Notes: a model not told the origin generated them from the letters alone. A stretch of DNA of 56,924 nt from Paenibacillus kobensis NBRC 15729 (GCF_004000825.1 NZ_BILZ01000040.1:1-56924), one strand, 5' to 3'; shown: positions 26,800 through 36,357, numbered from the stretch's first letter. Made by a program: numbers and translations.

Positions 26800-27030
26800 T
26801 GAGACTAATCAGAACAGCATGAACCGGACAAGCCGACTTAGACGAACGCATGAATCTCCAAGCGGCCGAGCTATGATGGGAACATACCTGCACCGCGTGT
26901 ATCTCCCAGCGTGCGGGTCAACCACAATGTATCGGCGGCCCCAATATAGCTTCCATTGCAAAGGTGCTGCAGTACCCAGGCGCTTCGCTATCCCGGCTTG
27001 AAACTTGAAACTCCTATACGCTAGACCAAA

Positions 27031-27696
27031 CTAACTCAAAAGTTCAATAGGATCGGCAGTCAGCTCGTAGCTTCGGACGACTGAATGATGAATGACCGGG
27101 CGAAGCAGCCCTTTCTGGCACAATGCGTGCAGCATCTTGCGTACCGTACGAAAGTTGAGGCCGAATCGGTCGATAACATCTTTTGGACGCAACGGTCTCC
27201 CGAGTGACCAGGCTAGCCGCAGGATGTCCTTTTCCGCCAATGTCCCCAGACTAACTGGGCTTCGGCGCATTAAGTAGGGGCTTACGACAAGCTGCAGCAG
27301 CATTCGGCACACTTCCGGCCTCTTCTGTACATCGTCAAAAGAGAAGTGAATCATCCGCCACCCCATTCCCGTCAAGAACGTGTCGCGGTTTAGCGAATAG
27401 CTGAACAATTCACGATCCATATCTTTCACGTGACTCTGAAAGCCGTCGCACTCGATTCCGAACTTTCCATAAGGGGGAAGGAACGCAAAATCAAGAAACT
27501 GAGACTTCCGGTTCCAATCGTAAATCTCATACTCCGGATGCAGATGCTCCAATGTACCGAACAACGGCCACCATACGTTCGCCAGAAGCAGTTTCTCGGC
27601 ATACTGATGCCCCCTGACCAATCTTCCGCGCCGTTCCCCCATTCTGCTCGCTGTATGATGCTCCAAGAATGACTGATAGGCATGCTCAAATTCCAT
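27031..27696 (-). CDS. Vsr/DUF559-like nuclease domain protein with C-terminal winged helix
   Basis: A 221-residue protein predicted to be a PD-(D/E)XK-superfamily endonuclease. The core is visible as FLDFAFLPP and GIECDG (Asp ... Glu-x-Asp), then a histidine (FQSH), an arginine-rich helix with NRDTFLTGMGWRMIHFSFDDV, the pattern of DUF559/Vsr-like nucleases. About residues 160-221 read as a winged helix (EKDILRLAWSLGRPLRPKDVIDR, FRTVRKMLHALCQKGLL). The ATG at 27696 has AGGAGG 8 bases upstream. It is a single gene bracketed by two copies of the four-palindrome repeat, with a terminator hairpin in its leader. No methyltransferase or other restriction partner is adjacent. Nuclease activity is inferred. 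Confidence 0.85.
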   Translation of the reverse strand: MEFEHAYQSFLEHHTASRMGERRGRLVRGHQYAEKLLLANVWWPLFGTLEHLHPEYEIYDWNRKSQFLDFAFLPPYGKFGIECDGFQSHVKDMDRELFSYSLNRDTFLTGMGWRMIHFSFDDVQKRPEVCRMLLQLVVSPYLMRRSPVSLGTLAEKDILRLAWSLGRPLRPKDVIDRFGLNFRTVRKMLHALCQKGLLRPVIHHSVVRSYELTADPIELLS

Positions 27697-27717
27697 CTTC
27701 CTAGCCTCCTTAATCAT

Positions 27718-27761
27718 AAAAAAAAGAACGCCCAAAAGCCGATAGGCTCATGGACGTTCTT
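27718..27761 (-). terminator. Intrinsic terminator/attenuator in the nuclease leader
   Basis: On the minus strand AAGAACGTCC pairs with GGGCGTTCTT (one mismatch), with an inner AGCC/GGCT stem, followed by eight T residues (27718-27725). It ends about 21 bases before the ATG at 27696, just ahead of the AGGAGG. It either blocks read-through from upstream or attenuates the nuclease message. Confidence 0.85.
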
Positions 27762-27825
27762 CGTCTGATCAAACTGTACCATAAAATAGAAAAACGTGCA
27801 CGCTATGCGAGTCATGTTCGCTTCG

Positions 27826-28024
27826 TTGCAATTTGTGCAACGAAATCGCTGCTCATTCCGGTCTGCGTGCAGCCCGTTGTATTTCGTACAACGGAAAATA
27901 CAGCATATTGGTTAAAAGGTGGCATTTTGACCTCGAGCAGAGGATTCGATTGTACAGATTGTACAGAATACAATGCAAGCGTATGGACGTTATTTATAAG
28001 TCGTTTACGTTGTACAAAGTACAA
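27826..28024. repeat. Four-palindrome dispersed repeat, copy 2
   Basis: Sites start at 27826 (TTGCAATTTGTGCAA), 27877 (TTGTATTTCGTACAA), 27959 (TTGTACAGAATACAA) and 28010 (TTGTACAAAGTACAA). Spacings are 51, 82 and 51 bp. The longer middle gap contains a 9-bp tandem duplication (ATTGTACAG twice, 27949-27966), which restores the 73-bp spacing if removed. It lies upstream of the nuclease gene and downstream of gdhA. The stretch 28025-28276 shows nothing else. Confidence 0.92.
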
Positions 28025-28276
28025 TCAGGCCCTTCCAGTCAACGGATGCAGCAGAGCAAAAGTGTGGTAGGAGCTAGAATCAGGAGCCGCACAATACAAC
28101 CGGCGATTATGCTTTTGAACCGGGCGAAGCATTAGTCTTGCCTTATCTAATTCCTTTAATCGCATAATGGCAGCCGGCGCAATAAACCTCCGAATATACG
28201 GGGGCATCCCTACAACGCAAGCAGGACGCCGGTTTGTCCGGGGGAGGTACCCATCCAACTTTTACCTTATTTGCGC

Positions 28277-28318
28277 ACAAAAAAAAGAGACCGCGCCATC
28301 GCCAAACGCGGTCTCTTT
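28277..28318 (-). terminator. Terminator of gdhA
   Basis: AAAGAGACCGCG pairs with CGCGGTCTCTTT around an 11-base loop; the minus strand continues with a T run. Confidence 0.92.
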
Positions 28319-28348
28319 CTTTATCAAGCTAAGCTTAAGGTTGGTCGA

Positions 28349-29737
<1,389 letters not shown>

Positions 29738-29976
29738 TTAACTTGAGTAACTGCGAGGAATGATCCTCCAGCGTTTTTTGCAGTTTTTGAACACTCGTTT
29801 ACACTATCAGCCTGTGATAATTACAAAGTTTAAAACATTGCCTTAACAGTCCGCCAATAAAAAAAATTTGTCACCCCCGATTAATTTGAATTATATTTAG
29901 GCGATTTAAGTTTAATATATATAATGTAGTGCAAATAAAGTGTATAATAGTACAAAAAAAGACCGTTAAAACGACA

Positions 29977-30011
29977 AAATCCCCGCCATATCAGGGATGG
30001 CGGGGATTTCA
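29977..30011 (-). terminator. Terminator of ddh
   Basis: A perfect 13-bp stem AAATCCCCGCCAT/ATGGCGGGGATTT with a 7-base loop; the minus strand continues TTGTCGTTTT. The rest of 29723-30033 is AT-rich leader and promoter DNA of gdhA without a further gene. Confidence 0.9.
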
Positions 30012-30033
30012 AGAAAGTTTTAACTGAGATGAA

Positions 30034-31011
30034 TTACAGGAGCTCGCGGCGCAGTTCTTCACCGGATTTTGGCGAGAGGTAAGCGAACGGAATGTCGAAT
30101 ACCGTTTTAGCGCCCTTTTGGCCTTCATTGCTCAGACGTTTAACAGCACGTGCGTAAGCAACGAGAACGCTTGCAGTAAATTCAGGATTGCTCTCGAGCT
30201 TCAGACCGAATTCGATGATTTGCTTCGTGCTTTCGCCCGTGATGCCGCTGCGGATAACGAAGCCGCCGTGAGGCATGCCTTGGTGCTCGGCTTTCAGCTG
30301 TTCTTCGGAGATGAACTCTACCGTTGTGTCGTAGTCGGAGAAGTAGTTAGGCATCGAGACGATCGTCTCGCGAATCACTTCTTGATCAGCGCCTTCTTCA
30401 GCCACAACGAAGCATTGGCGAAGATGTTTCTCGCGCGTCGTGAACTCCGGCGTTTCGCCCGAACGGATGCGGTTAATGACCGATTCAACGGGAACCGTAT
30501 ATTGTACGCCGGCTTTGACGCCTGGTACGCGGCGGATCGCATCGGAGTGGCCTTGGCTTACGCCTTTGCCCCAGAACGTGTAGTCTTTGCCGACTGGAAG
30601 AATCGATTCTGCAAGAAGACGGTTAAGCGAGAAGAGACCTGGATCCCAGCCTGTCGAGATAACGCTGACGTTGCCGCCTTGCGTTGCTGCTGCGTTAACC
30701 GTGTTGAAGAACTCCGGAATTTTCGCGTGCGTATCGAAGCTGTCCACCGTATTGAACATGCTTGCGATAACTGGCGTCTGCTCTGGCAGGTCCGTAGCGG
30801 AACCGCCGCACAGAATCATTACGTCGATTTTGCCTTTGTACTGCTCGGCGGCCGAGATATGCTCGAACTTCACACCGTTTACTGCGATTTGGTCAGGCTG
30901 TCTGCGCGTGAACACCGCGACAAGCTCCATGTCCGCGTTTTGCGCGATTGCTTTCTCGACACCTTTGCCGAGGTTGCCGTAACCGACGATGCCGACTTGA
31001 ATTTTACTCAT
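30034..31011 (-). CDS. ddh: meso-Diaminopimelate dehydrogenase
   Basis: NADP-dependent enzyme that makes meso-2,6-diaminopimelate directly from tetrahydrodipicolinate and ammonia, a short route to the peptidoglycan cross-linker and lysine. 325 residues. The nucleotide-binding loop VGIVGYGNLGKGVEKAI is followed by FTRRQP, LCGGSATDLP, FDTHAKIP and STGWDPGLFSLNR, all typical of Ddh. ATG 31011 was chosen because GGAGG lies 10 bases upstream. Its neighbour gdhA also consumes ammonia, and the two genes lie head to tail but each has its own terminator. Codon bias is strong. Confidence 0.96.
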   Translation of the reverse strand: MSKIQVGIVGYGNLGKGVEKAIAQNADMELVAVFTRRQPDQIAVNGVKFEHISAAEQYKGKIDVMILCGGSATDLPEQTPVIASMFNTVDSFDTHAKIPEFFNTVNAAATQGGNVSVISTGWDPGLFSLNRLLAESILPVGKDYTFWGKGVSQGHSDAIRRVPGVKAGVQYTVPVESVINRIRSGETPEFTTREKHLRQCFVVAEEGADQEVIRETIVSMPNYFSDYDTTVEFISEEQLKAEHQGMPHGGFVIRSGITGESTKQIIEFGLKLESNPEFTASVLVAYARAVKRLSNEGQKGAKTVFDIPFAYLSPKSGEELRRELL

Positions 31012-31406
31012 GGTTATTTTTCCTCCAAACAAGTTTAAATATTTTAAGTATCAAAGCACATAGGTTCTAGTATAGAGATGTTACATGAAATGTAAACGGG
31101 CAAAGGGTACGGCAGAGGCTTTTGACCAAAATTTTATTTTTCTAACCTTTTGAACCTCATAGTGCAAATCGATATTTATTTTGTGCAAAATTTCTTAACT
31201 TCCATTCCTCATTTTTCAAAATATCGCTTCCTATATAAACTCTCCATATTATCGTTCTAAATTCTCCTTCGTTTATTGGTTGTTCCCGTATCAATTTGGA
31301 TGCCTTCGAACCTTCCGAAATACCCTATCATTTTCCACAAAAAAAGTGATACATTGAAGATAATAAATTAATTGCATCGATTCGAATGTCCGAGAGGATG
31401 AGAACG
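31012..31406. other. AT-rich intergenic region between divergent genes
   Basis: This 395-bp stretch separates the divergent ddh and molybdopterin-oxidoreductase genes. It is distinctly AT-rich and must hold both promoters. I see no repeat, RNA element or small open frame with a ribosome-binding site. Confidence 0.6.
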
Positions 31407-32678
31407 TTGGCAGAGCTGTTGAAGCGTTTGCGCAGAGGTTACGGCGCTAAATTGGCGAGGCTGCACGCCTGGAACGGCTGGATCGTGGTCGTGTTGGCCG
31501 TGACCGGACTTATACTGCTCGGCGGATTCTGGCGGGGGGTGCTGGGGGAAGGCCGCGTGTGGATCCGCTGGATACATATCGTCATCGGTATCGCGTCGCT
31601 TGCGCCCGTTCTCTATTATTTGCTGCTTGCAGCGAAGCATTGGAAGCAGCTTGCGGGCAAGACGTGGCAGCGGTTCAATGTGCTCGCCGTGCTTGCGCTG
31701 CTGCTTGGATGGCTTGGCTCTGGCGTTCTATTATGGCAGTTTCGGGCGGTCGGGCCTGCGTGGTCGAACGCAGCGCTCACGGTGCATGATTTGCTGACGT
31801 GGATAGGTCTGCCGTACATCATTTATCATTCGATTACGAGGACCAAGTGGCTGAAGGAGCCGCACCGCCGTACGGTCAGAACGGTTAACGCGAGGAGTGA
31901 GCATCCGAACGGGCCTTCCGGGCAGCAGCCGGCGGCGATGCCGCAGCTGGAGCCGTTCTACACGCGGCGGTCGTTCATTCGCGGAGCGATAGGAGCAGGG
32001 CTGGCGGTAACGCTGGGACCATCGTTTTTGAAGTGGTTCGGCAACACGTTCGGCGGGGCTTTTACAGGGAGCAGCTCCATGGAGAGGTTGATCGAGCGGG
32101 ACTCTAACCGGCTGCTTCCTGCGCCGCAGCCTCTCCCGGCATCGATGAACCCGCTTGGCGGCGGCTCGGTCGGCCAATTCCGCGTATATACCGTGACACC
32201 CATTCCAAGCTTCGACAACGGCAACTGGTCGTTCCGAATCGACGGTCTTGTGAACCGGAAGCTTCAATGGAACTGGGAGCAGTTCGTTCAACTGAAGCGA
32301 AAGGTGCAGGTAAGCGACTTTCATTGCGTGACGGGGTGGTCGGTATACCGCAACACATGGGAAGGAATCCCGCTAACGGAATTTCTCGATCTGGCGGGTG
32401 TGAGGAACGAAGCGAAATACGTCAAATTTTACTCCGGGGACGGCGTGTATACGGATGCGCTATCACTGGATCAGGTTGCGAAGATGCCGGATGTAATGGT
32501 AGCCATGCTGCATGACGGCCAGTTAATTCCGAGCGATCTTGGCGGTCCCGTACGTCTCATTGTGCCGGCTATGTATGCGTATAAGTCGGTCAAATGGCTG
32601 ACGCGCATCGAGCTTATTGACGAAGATCACACGGGATACTGGGAAGAACGCGGTTACGCGAAAGATGCTTGGGTGTAA
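31407..32678 (+). CDS. Cytochrome b / molybdopterin-dependent oxidoreductase fusion
   Basis: A 423-residue membrane protein joining an N-terminal four-helix cytochrome-b-like module (histidines in LHAWNG, IHIVIG, VHDLL and IIYHSI) to a C-terminal sulfite-oxidase-family molybdopterin domain. The molybdenum-ligand cysteine is C307 in DFHCVTGWS, followed by the EGIPLTEFL and YTDALSL segments. Between them, near residue 190, lies a twin-arginine-like stretch TRRSFIRGAIGAGLAVTLG. It looks like a one-chain version of the YedY/YedZ (MsrP/MsrQ) pair. The TTG at 31407 is favoured by GAGAGG 9 bases upstream; ATGs at 31386 and 31398 are possible. Substrate is unknown. Confidence 0.88.
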   Translation: MAELLKRLRRGYGAKLARLHAWNGWIVVVLAVTGLILLGGFWRGVLGEGRVWIRWIHIVIGIASLAPVLYYLLLAAKHWKQLAGKTWQRFNVLAVLALLLGWLGSGVLLWQFRAVGPAWSNAALTVHDLLTWIGLPYIIYHSITRTKWLKEPHRRTVRTVNARSEHPNGPSGQQPAAMPQLEPFYTRRSFIRGAIGAGLAVTLGPSFLKWFGNTFGGAFTGSSSMERLIERDSNRLLPAPQPLPASMNPLGGGSVGQFRVYTVTPIPSFDNGNWSFRIDGLVNRKLQWNWEQFVQLKRKVQVSDFHCVTGWSVYRNTWEGIPLTEFLDLAGVRNEAKYVKFYSGDGVYTDALSLDQVAKMPDVMVAMLHDGQLIPSDLGGPVRLIVPAMYAYKSVKWLTRIELIDEDHTGYWEERGYAKDAWV

Positions 32679-32740
32679 GAACATTGCAGGAAGCGCAGCG
32701 ATGAATGAACCGGAAGATCAAAGCTTTCTGAACCAATAAA

Positions 32741-32899
32741 GGGGCTGTCTTAAAAGTCGTTTTTGGATTTTTGAGCCCCACTTAGAATCAAATATCTTCG
32801 AAAAGAAGGACCTCAACCCACTTTGCAGTGGATTTCGAGGTCCTTTTGCGTGTTAAATGGGATATTCTCGTGTTATACGTACACTTTTGAGAGCGCCTC
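32741..32899. mobile_element. Candidate MITE / IS remnant with terminal inverted repeats
   Basis: GGGGCTGTCTTAAAAGT at 32741-32757 is matched in inverted orientation by 32883-32899 (complement GAGGCGCTCTCAAAAGT, 13 of 17 positions). The ends resemble terminal repeats of Bacillales IS elements ending GGGCTGTCTCAAAAGT. The 159-bp interior has no coding frame and includes a hairpin. No target duplication is evident. Confidence 0.5.
32806..32847 (+). terminator. Terminator hairpin inside the MITE-like element
   Basis: AAGGACCTC pairs with GAGGTCCTT, with inner CCAC/GTGG around TTTGCA, followed by TTT. It may now end the oxidoreductase transcript. Confidence 0.7.
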
Positions 32900-32968
32900 T
32901 TTTTCTATGCAGTCCCATGCTTTCATGTGAGGAGGAATGTGTCTGATCGTCAGGGAGGTTGTGCCTCA

Positions 32969-33160
32969 TTGTACTGCGTACAATGAAAACCTTCATTTTG
33001 CCTTATAAGGAGAGGCTCATTGTTATTTATACAACGAGAAAACGGATCGATCGTCAATTGGCCTCCGTTCGAGCCGTTGTCCATCCATTCTCATTGTATG
33101 TCATGCAATGAACTCCTTTTCGTTGGACCATATGGTCTAATCCCGTTGTACAAATGACAG
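32969..33160. repeat. Four-palindrome dispersed repeat, copy 3
   Basis: Sites start at 32969 (TTGTACTGCGTACAA), 33020 (TTGTTATTTATACAA), 33094 (TTGTATGTCATGCAA) and 33146 (TTGTACAAATGACAG, decayed right half). Spacings are 51, 74 and 52 bp. It lies between two plus-strand genes, ahead of the aminotransferase gene. 33161-33262 holds the aminotransferase leader. Confidence 0.88.
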
Positions 33161-33262
33161 TGAAGCCCAGCGGGGGCCGCTTAAATTTATTGAGGTGGTT
33201 GTATATTTATTCATTATGTTGTATAAATAGTTATCCATTTCGTTTATAGGGGGTTTATCGTC

Positions 33263-34516
33263 ATGCCATTCGATCATGCGCTCAATATCCAACCAAGCAC
33301 CTCCGGCGATACAGGCGCCGCTACACAACAGCTTCTCGACGACGCGGGACATTCCATCTTGTTCACGGCCAAGCGTCCAGACGTCGTCATGGAGCGCGGC
33401 GCGGGCATGTATCTTTGGGATACGGAAGGCAACAAGTATCTGGATTTTATCGGCGGATGGGCGGTCAATGCGCTGGGACATTCGCCAGCAGTGCTGCACG
33501 ACGCACTCGCCGCTCAGTCGGCTCAGCTCATTCAGGTGAGCCCGGGACTTTACAATAAGCCGATGATTCAATTCGCTAAGCGGCTGACCGAGCTGTCCGG
33601 GTATGACCGTGCTTTCTTCGCGAGCAGCGGATCGGAAGCGAACGAGAGCGCCATTAAGCTTGCGCGTAAATACGGCTCCGTCCATTTGAATGGCGCTTAC
33701 GAGATTGTTACGACGCTCGGCAGCTTCCACGGCCGGACGCTGGCCATGATGTCAGCGACGGGCAAGCCGCATTGGGAGCCGCTGTTCGCGCCGAAGGTTG
33801 CGGGCTTCCGCCATGTTCCTTTTAACGACTTAGAGGCAGTAGAACAGGCCGTTGGCGAACAGACCTGCGCGATTATGATCGAGCCGGTTCAGGGAGAAGG
33901 CGGCGTCCATCCGGCGGATGCGGAATACGTCGCCGGGCTGCGCAAACTGTGCGATGAACGGGGCATCCTGCTCATCTTCGATGAGATACAGACGGGCATC
34001 GGCCGGACGGGCAAGCTGTTCGCTTTCGAGCACTACGGGTTACGTCCGGATATTGTGACGCTGGCCAAAGGGATCGGGGGCGGCTTTCCGTTATCGGCGA
34101 TGCTGACGCATGAGAAGCTTAATCTGTTCGAGGCGGGCGAGCAGGGAGGAACGTATACCGGTCAGCCGCTGGCGATGGCGGCCGGCAGCGCGGTCGTAGA
34201 AGAGGTCGTCAGGCAGAATTTGTCCCAGCGGGCGGAAGCGATGGGCGTCTTCTTGCGCGAGGGGCTTCAGCCGGTTGCCGAACGTTTCGGAATATCGCGC
34301 ATTAGAGGAATGGGGCTGTTAGTCGGGTTCGACCTTCCGCATCCGGTCGGGAGCGAGCTCGTCTCTGCGGCCCTGGCGAACGGATTATTGATTAATTCGC
34401 CGAGTCCTTCGGTCATTCGGCTCATGCCGCCGCTAATCGTGACGCAAGAAGATGTCTCGGTTATGCTGCAGCAGCTGGCGCTCTCTTTGGAGCAAGTAAT
34501 GGGCGGGCTTAATTAG
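33263..34516 (+). CDS. Class III aminotransferase (acetylornithine aminotransferase-like)
   Basis: PLP-dependent transaminase of 417 residues, fold type I class III. The signature LLIFDEIQTGIGRTGKLFAFEHYG leads to the Schiff-base lysine K269 in TLAKGIGGGFPLSAM; the phosphate-binding SSGSEANESAIKLARK and the TYTGQPLAMAA segments are intact. The closest pattern is ArgD/acetylornithine or succinylornithine aminotransferase, but no arginine genes adjoin, so gamma-aminobutyrate or another omega-amino acid is possible. The ATG at 33263 follows TAGGGGG. Upstream lies the third four-palindrome repeat. Confidence 0.9.
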   Translation: MPFDHALNIQPSTSGDTGAATQQLLDDAGHSILFTAKRPDVVMERGAGMYLWDTEGNKYLDFIGGWAVNALGHSPAVLHDALAAQSAQLIQVSPGLYNKPMIQFAKRLTELSGYDRAFFASSGSEANESAIKLARKYGSVHLNGAYEIVTTLGSFHGRTLAMMSATGKPHWEPLFAPKVAGFRHVPFNDLEAVEQAVGEQTCAIMIEPVQGEGGVHPADAEYVAGLRKLCDERGILLIFDEIQTGIGRTGKLFAFEHYGLRPDIVTLAKGIGGGFPLSAMLTHEKLNLFEAGEQGGTYTGQPLAMAAGSAVVEEVVRQNLSQRAEAMGVFLREGLQPVAERFGISRIRGMGLLVGFDLPHPVGSELVSAALANGLLINSPSPSVIRLMPPLIVTQEDVSVMLQQLALSLEQVMGGLN

Positions 34517-34620
34517 ATTTTCCATCATTTCGGATGATTCAGCGAATAGGATTGGAAATGGGTTGCTCCGAATGGTAAAATATCGATTAAAATCGAACGC
34601 TAACAAAGGGGCATACCGCT

Positions 34621-35133
34621 ATGGTTCAACGTTACTGCAGAGAGTCGAAGTGCTACAAGACGTCCCGTGTATTTCCGACGGATGTGAACAATCACAATAC
34701 GCTGTTCGGCGGCAAGCTAATGGCATATATTGACGACATTGCCTCGATCGCCGCAACGAAGCATTGCCGCAGGCCAGTCGTAACGGCATCGACCGACTCG
34801 GTCGATTTCTTGCACCCGATTCGTCCTTCTGATTCCGTCGGTATGGAATCCTATGTTACGTGGACGGGCAAATCGTCGATGGAAGTGTTCGTCAAGGTAA
34901 TCAAGGAGGATTTGCTGTCCGGAGAGCGTACGATCGCGGCAACTTCGTTCCTCACCTTCGTCGCGTTGGACGAGAACCGCAAGCCCGTCTCTGTTCCGGA
35001 TGTTATTCCTGAGACGGAAGAAGAGCTCAAGCTGCATGAGACAGCTCCGCAGCGTGCGGAGATGCGACGTATCCGCAGACAGGAAAGCAAGCTGTTCGCG
35101 GGGTTTTTGACCGTCAAGCAGCCGTGGGACTAA
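34621..35133 (+). CDS. Acyl-CoA thioesterase, hotdog fold (YkhA-like)
   Basis: A 170-residue cytosolic thioesterase of the YciA/YkhA group. The hotdog signature is FPTDVNNHNTLFGGKLMAYIDDIASIAA with the catalytic Asn/Asp region, then SVDFLHPI and GKSSMEVFVKVIKEDL. It hydrolyses acyl-CoA thioesters; chain-length preference cannot be told. AAAGGGG precedes the ATG. It is followed 79 bp later by a small Dabb-domain gene on the same strand, with a shared terminator. Confidence 0.92.
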   Translation: MVQRYCRESKCYKTSRVFPTDVNNHNTLFGGKLMAYIDDIASIAATKHCRRPVVTASTDSVDFLHPIRPSDSVGMESYVTWTGKSSMEVFVKVIKEDLLSGERTIAATSFLTFVALDENRKPVSVPDVIPETEEELKLHETAPQRAEMRRIRRQESKLFAGFLTVKQPWD

Positions 35134-35212
35134 TAAGCCGCCGATTACAGCCTGTCTTCACGCCGTCCTCCGAATACGGTATGATGATATGGAAAAAGGA
35201 GGCGGATAAGCA

Positions 35213-35530
35213 ATGTCGGCAGAGCAGCAATCCCGTATTGTCCATTCGGTTATTTTTACGTTGAAGCATCCGCGCGAGTCGGCGGAAGCGCAGCAGTTTC
35301 TCGCAGACGGGAAACGGATCTTGAGCAGCATTCCTGTAGTCGAGCAGTTCGTCGTCAACCTTCAGGTGAGCCCGAAGAACGACTATGAGTACGGCTTCTC
35401 GATGGCGTTCGCCGATCAAGCAGCATATGATACGTACAATGCGCATCCGCTGCATTCGGCGTTCGTACAAGAACGCTGGGAGATTGAAGTTGATCGCTTC
35501 CTGGAGATCGACTATGTCCAGTGGGGCTAA
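35213..35530 (+). CDS. Dabb-domain (stress-responsive alpha/beta barrel) protein
   Basis: A 105-residue single-domain dimeric alpha/beta-barrel protein. The typical opening IVHSVIFTLKHPRESAEAQQ, the middle VNLQVSPKNDYEYGFSMAFA and the Y-x-T-Y-N-x-H-P-L-H motif near the end identify it. Functions range from stress response to polyketide cyclases; none is assigned. AAAGGAGG lies upstream of the ATG. Probably co-transcribed with the thioesterase. Confidence 0.9.
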   Translation: MSAEQQSRIVHSVIFTLKHPRESAEAQQFLADGKRILSSIPVVEQFVVNLQVSPKNDYEYGFSMAFADQAAYDTYNAHPLHSAFVQERWEIEVDRFLEIDYVQWG

Positions 35531-35552
35531 AGATAAAAAGGTTTAACATACG

Positions 35553-35597
35553 AATATCCGGCACCATCTGATAAGGATGGCGGCCGGATATTTTTTT
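35553..35597 (+). terminator. Terminator after Dabb gene
   Basis: AATATCCGGC-CCATC pairs with GATGG-GCCGGATATT around TGATAAG, followed by seven T residues. Confidence 0.92.
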
Positions 35598-35618
35598 GTT
35601 CTATAGGAGGAATTCCCA

Positions 35619-36197
35619 ATGTTTGTATCGAATGGGAACGCAAATAGGCGGAGGCCCATGACCAGCCGACCCGCTTCAGACCAAAAGGAGGCTTCCGAAG
35701 TGAGCGAGACGACTCAAACGGCGGGCAAGGCAAGCGGTGTAACAAGAGAAATGCGCGAGGAAATGAAGTTTATCGGCATTCCGGTAATCGTATCATTCAA
35801 GGATGGAGATTACTCTACAATTGAAAGAACGAAGAAACTGTTTATGGAGCGCAGAGTGGAGATTGAGGGGGTAATCGATCCGGATATGATGTGGGCGCCG
35901 TGGTATGCGAACGACATCATGTTCACTTATATATACGCGGTTCAAGTGGCAGAACTGGTTAATGTACCGGCAGGGATGATTGGGTTTACGCAGCCTGCTG
36001 CCGAGTACGCCGTAGTTGCATATGACGGCCCTTTGCCTTGGAATCCAGACCCTTATCACTTGCTGTATGAGTATCGTCAGAGCGAAGGGTTGGAGCAGAA
36101 CGACCGGCTTATGGTGCTGGAGAAGTATCGATTCGACCTTGAGGCAGAGCCGAACGGACAAATATCGATTCAAGTATGGGGTCCGCTAAAGAGCTAA
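35619..36197 (+). CDS. GyrI-like / effector-binding domain protein
   Basis: A 192-residue protein. The first 45 residues are polar and probably disordered. The rest resembles the GyrI-like small-molecule binding domain (bacterial transcription-activator effector-binding fold), with AEYAVVAYDGPLPWNPDPYH and the final strand VLEKYRFDLE ... ISIQVWGPLK. No DNA-binding domain is present, as in stand-alone SbmC/GyrI-like proteins. GGAGG lies 8 bases ahead of the ATG at 35619; an ATG at 35658, with its own GGAGG, could give a shorter form. A single-gene unit. Confidence 0.8.
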   Translation: MFVSNGNANRRRPMTSRPASDQKEASEVSETTQTAGKASGVTREMREEMKFIGIPVIVSFKDGDYSTIERTKKLFMERRVEIEGVIDPDMMWAPWYANDIMFTYIYAVQVAELVNVPAGMIGFTQPAAEYAVVAYDGPLPWNPDPYHLLYEYRQSEGLEQNDRLMVLEKYRFDLEAEPNGQISIQVWGPLKS

Positions 36198-36357
36198 CCC
36201 TCTCGTTCGCAAGTATCTCTTCACCTGTTCCTTCCCCGGCCTTAATCATTACTCGACTTAAGCCGGGGATAGAGACAGGGCGGGGGGCGGTATGCGTATT
36301 CCGGGAGAAGGGATACACTTGCTTTAACGAACATTAGGGTTAAGGAGCTATCGGATT

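Noticed and set aside
26607-28024. Reading the palindrome clusters as a CRISPR or as an IS bounded by its ends
   Set aside because: There are four short palindromes per copy with variable intervening DNA, not identical repeats with unique spacers. The two copies around the nuclease are in no clear target-duplication context, and two further copies lie alone.
30118-31038. Plus-strand frame (306 aa) opposite ddh
   Set aside because: The minus strand has the diaminopimelate dehydrogenase motifs, an upstream GGAGG and a terminator.
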